Assembly (NCBI RefSeq): GCF_963676685.1
Contig: NC_092354.1
Coordinates: 17,242,746-17,306,745 of the forward strand
DNA: 64,000 nt
Origin: Mytilus edulis
Taxonomy: Eukaryota; Mollusca; Bivalvia; Mytilida; Mytilidae
Reading direction: 5' to 3'
Every line of letters begins with the position of its first letter. Within the stretch, counting starts at the first letter, position 1. The notes under the pieces were generated by a model, which saw only the letters and a list, made by a program, of their open reading frames with translations, searched no databases and was not told where the DNA came from. Below, piece after piece: positions 63,501 through 64,000 of the stretch. Made by a program: the position numbers and the translations under genes.

Positions 63501-64000
63501 TGAAAGTGAAGAAAACTACTCAAAATCCATCAAACAATTAATTTTATTTATATATATCATGTATATAACATAGAAAAATACCCTGATGAACTCTCATACA
63601 ATCATATAAGCACTTACACCACATTTACATATGGGACAACATCCCTAATGCGCCTCGACAAAAGTCACGTGTAAAGAAAAAATCTCTGTGTAGTGATATT
63701 GGACATGTTTCTATTTTTAACAAATGACTGAACTTAATTATTTGTGGTGATTAGGAAAGTAGAGGAACATAGAATAAATGTGTAAAAACTATGGAGCTAT
63801 TGAATGTGTTCAAAGTATTAAATTTTCAAATAACTTATTGTGTTAAAAAGGGGATATTGTAACGTTTGTGGGTCACTTTATTTGGTTCATTTATTTATTT
63901 CATTATTACTATTTTTGATTATTTTTCCAGAAAGATTGCTTTTTATTATTTTATTACTTTCCGATTTTTATTTCATTCATTAAATTTTAGTGACGTAACG
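63501..64000. other. Non-coding stretch to the window end
   Basis: AT-rich; no gene or repeat family recognised. Confidence 0.5.

Overview
The window looks like nuclear DNA of a bivalve mollusc, most likely a mussel (Mytilidae). It is AT-rich, its genes are spliced with GT-AG introns, and it is dominated by transposable elements and dispersed repeats. Several repeats (for example those at 1704-2262, 5265-5455/58817-59045 and 16929-17262/56788-57090) are families I associate with mussel genomic and transcript sequence. That assignment comes from memory of the families, not a search. There is no sign of bacterial gene organisation, rRNA, a complete tRNA or a CRISPR array.

Layout. 1-9.1 kb holds dispersed repeats, two short inverted-repeat elements and no gene. 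9.1-10.5 kb is a two-stage tandem array (three 227-bp units running into about fifteen 45-bp units). 11.3-12.8 kb (minus) is a 14-finger C2H2 gene. 14.6-15.4 kb is the tail of a LINE, and 16.1 kb has a broken THAP-like first exon. 18-28 kb is a nest of inverted-repeat elements with a LINE scrap. 28.6-30.3 kb and 35.2-36.7 kb are truncated LINE reverse transcriptases. 32.3-34.9 kb is a symmetric palindromic composite. 38.2-41.3 kb is a three-level nest of elements with a small three-exon reading frame at its centre. 42.1-44.6 kb is a frameshifted CR1/Jockey-like LINE. 44.9-47.4 kb is an element with terminal inverted repeats (TIRs) of about 0.5 kb and a 6-bp target duplication. 47.9-50.0 kb (minus) is a Ty3/Gypsy gag-pol remnant cut off by another element's end. 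50.6-52.5 kb (minus) is a two-exon Crypton-type tyrosine recombinase gene with one in-frame stop. 53.4-54.7 kb (minus) is a second C2H2 gene whose N-terminal fingers have decayed. 57.7-58.4 kb is a TTAA-flanked element, 60.1-61.2 kb a deleted hAT transposon, 61.2-61.6 kb a solo copy of the 44.9 kb TIR, and 62-63.5 kb zinc-finger debris followed by a degenerate satellite.

The only host-like genes I can support are the two C2H2 zinc-finger genes. The Crypton-type gene has host-like structure but carries a nonsense codon. Nothing here forms an operon or pathway; the theme is repeated nesting of transposons. The best candidates for something undescribed are the spliced 91-codon frame inside the nested element at 38.2-41.3 kb, and the long palindrome at 17.9 and 52.6 kb, which in both places lies just upstream of a minus-strand exon with a splice donor.
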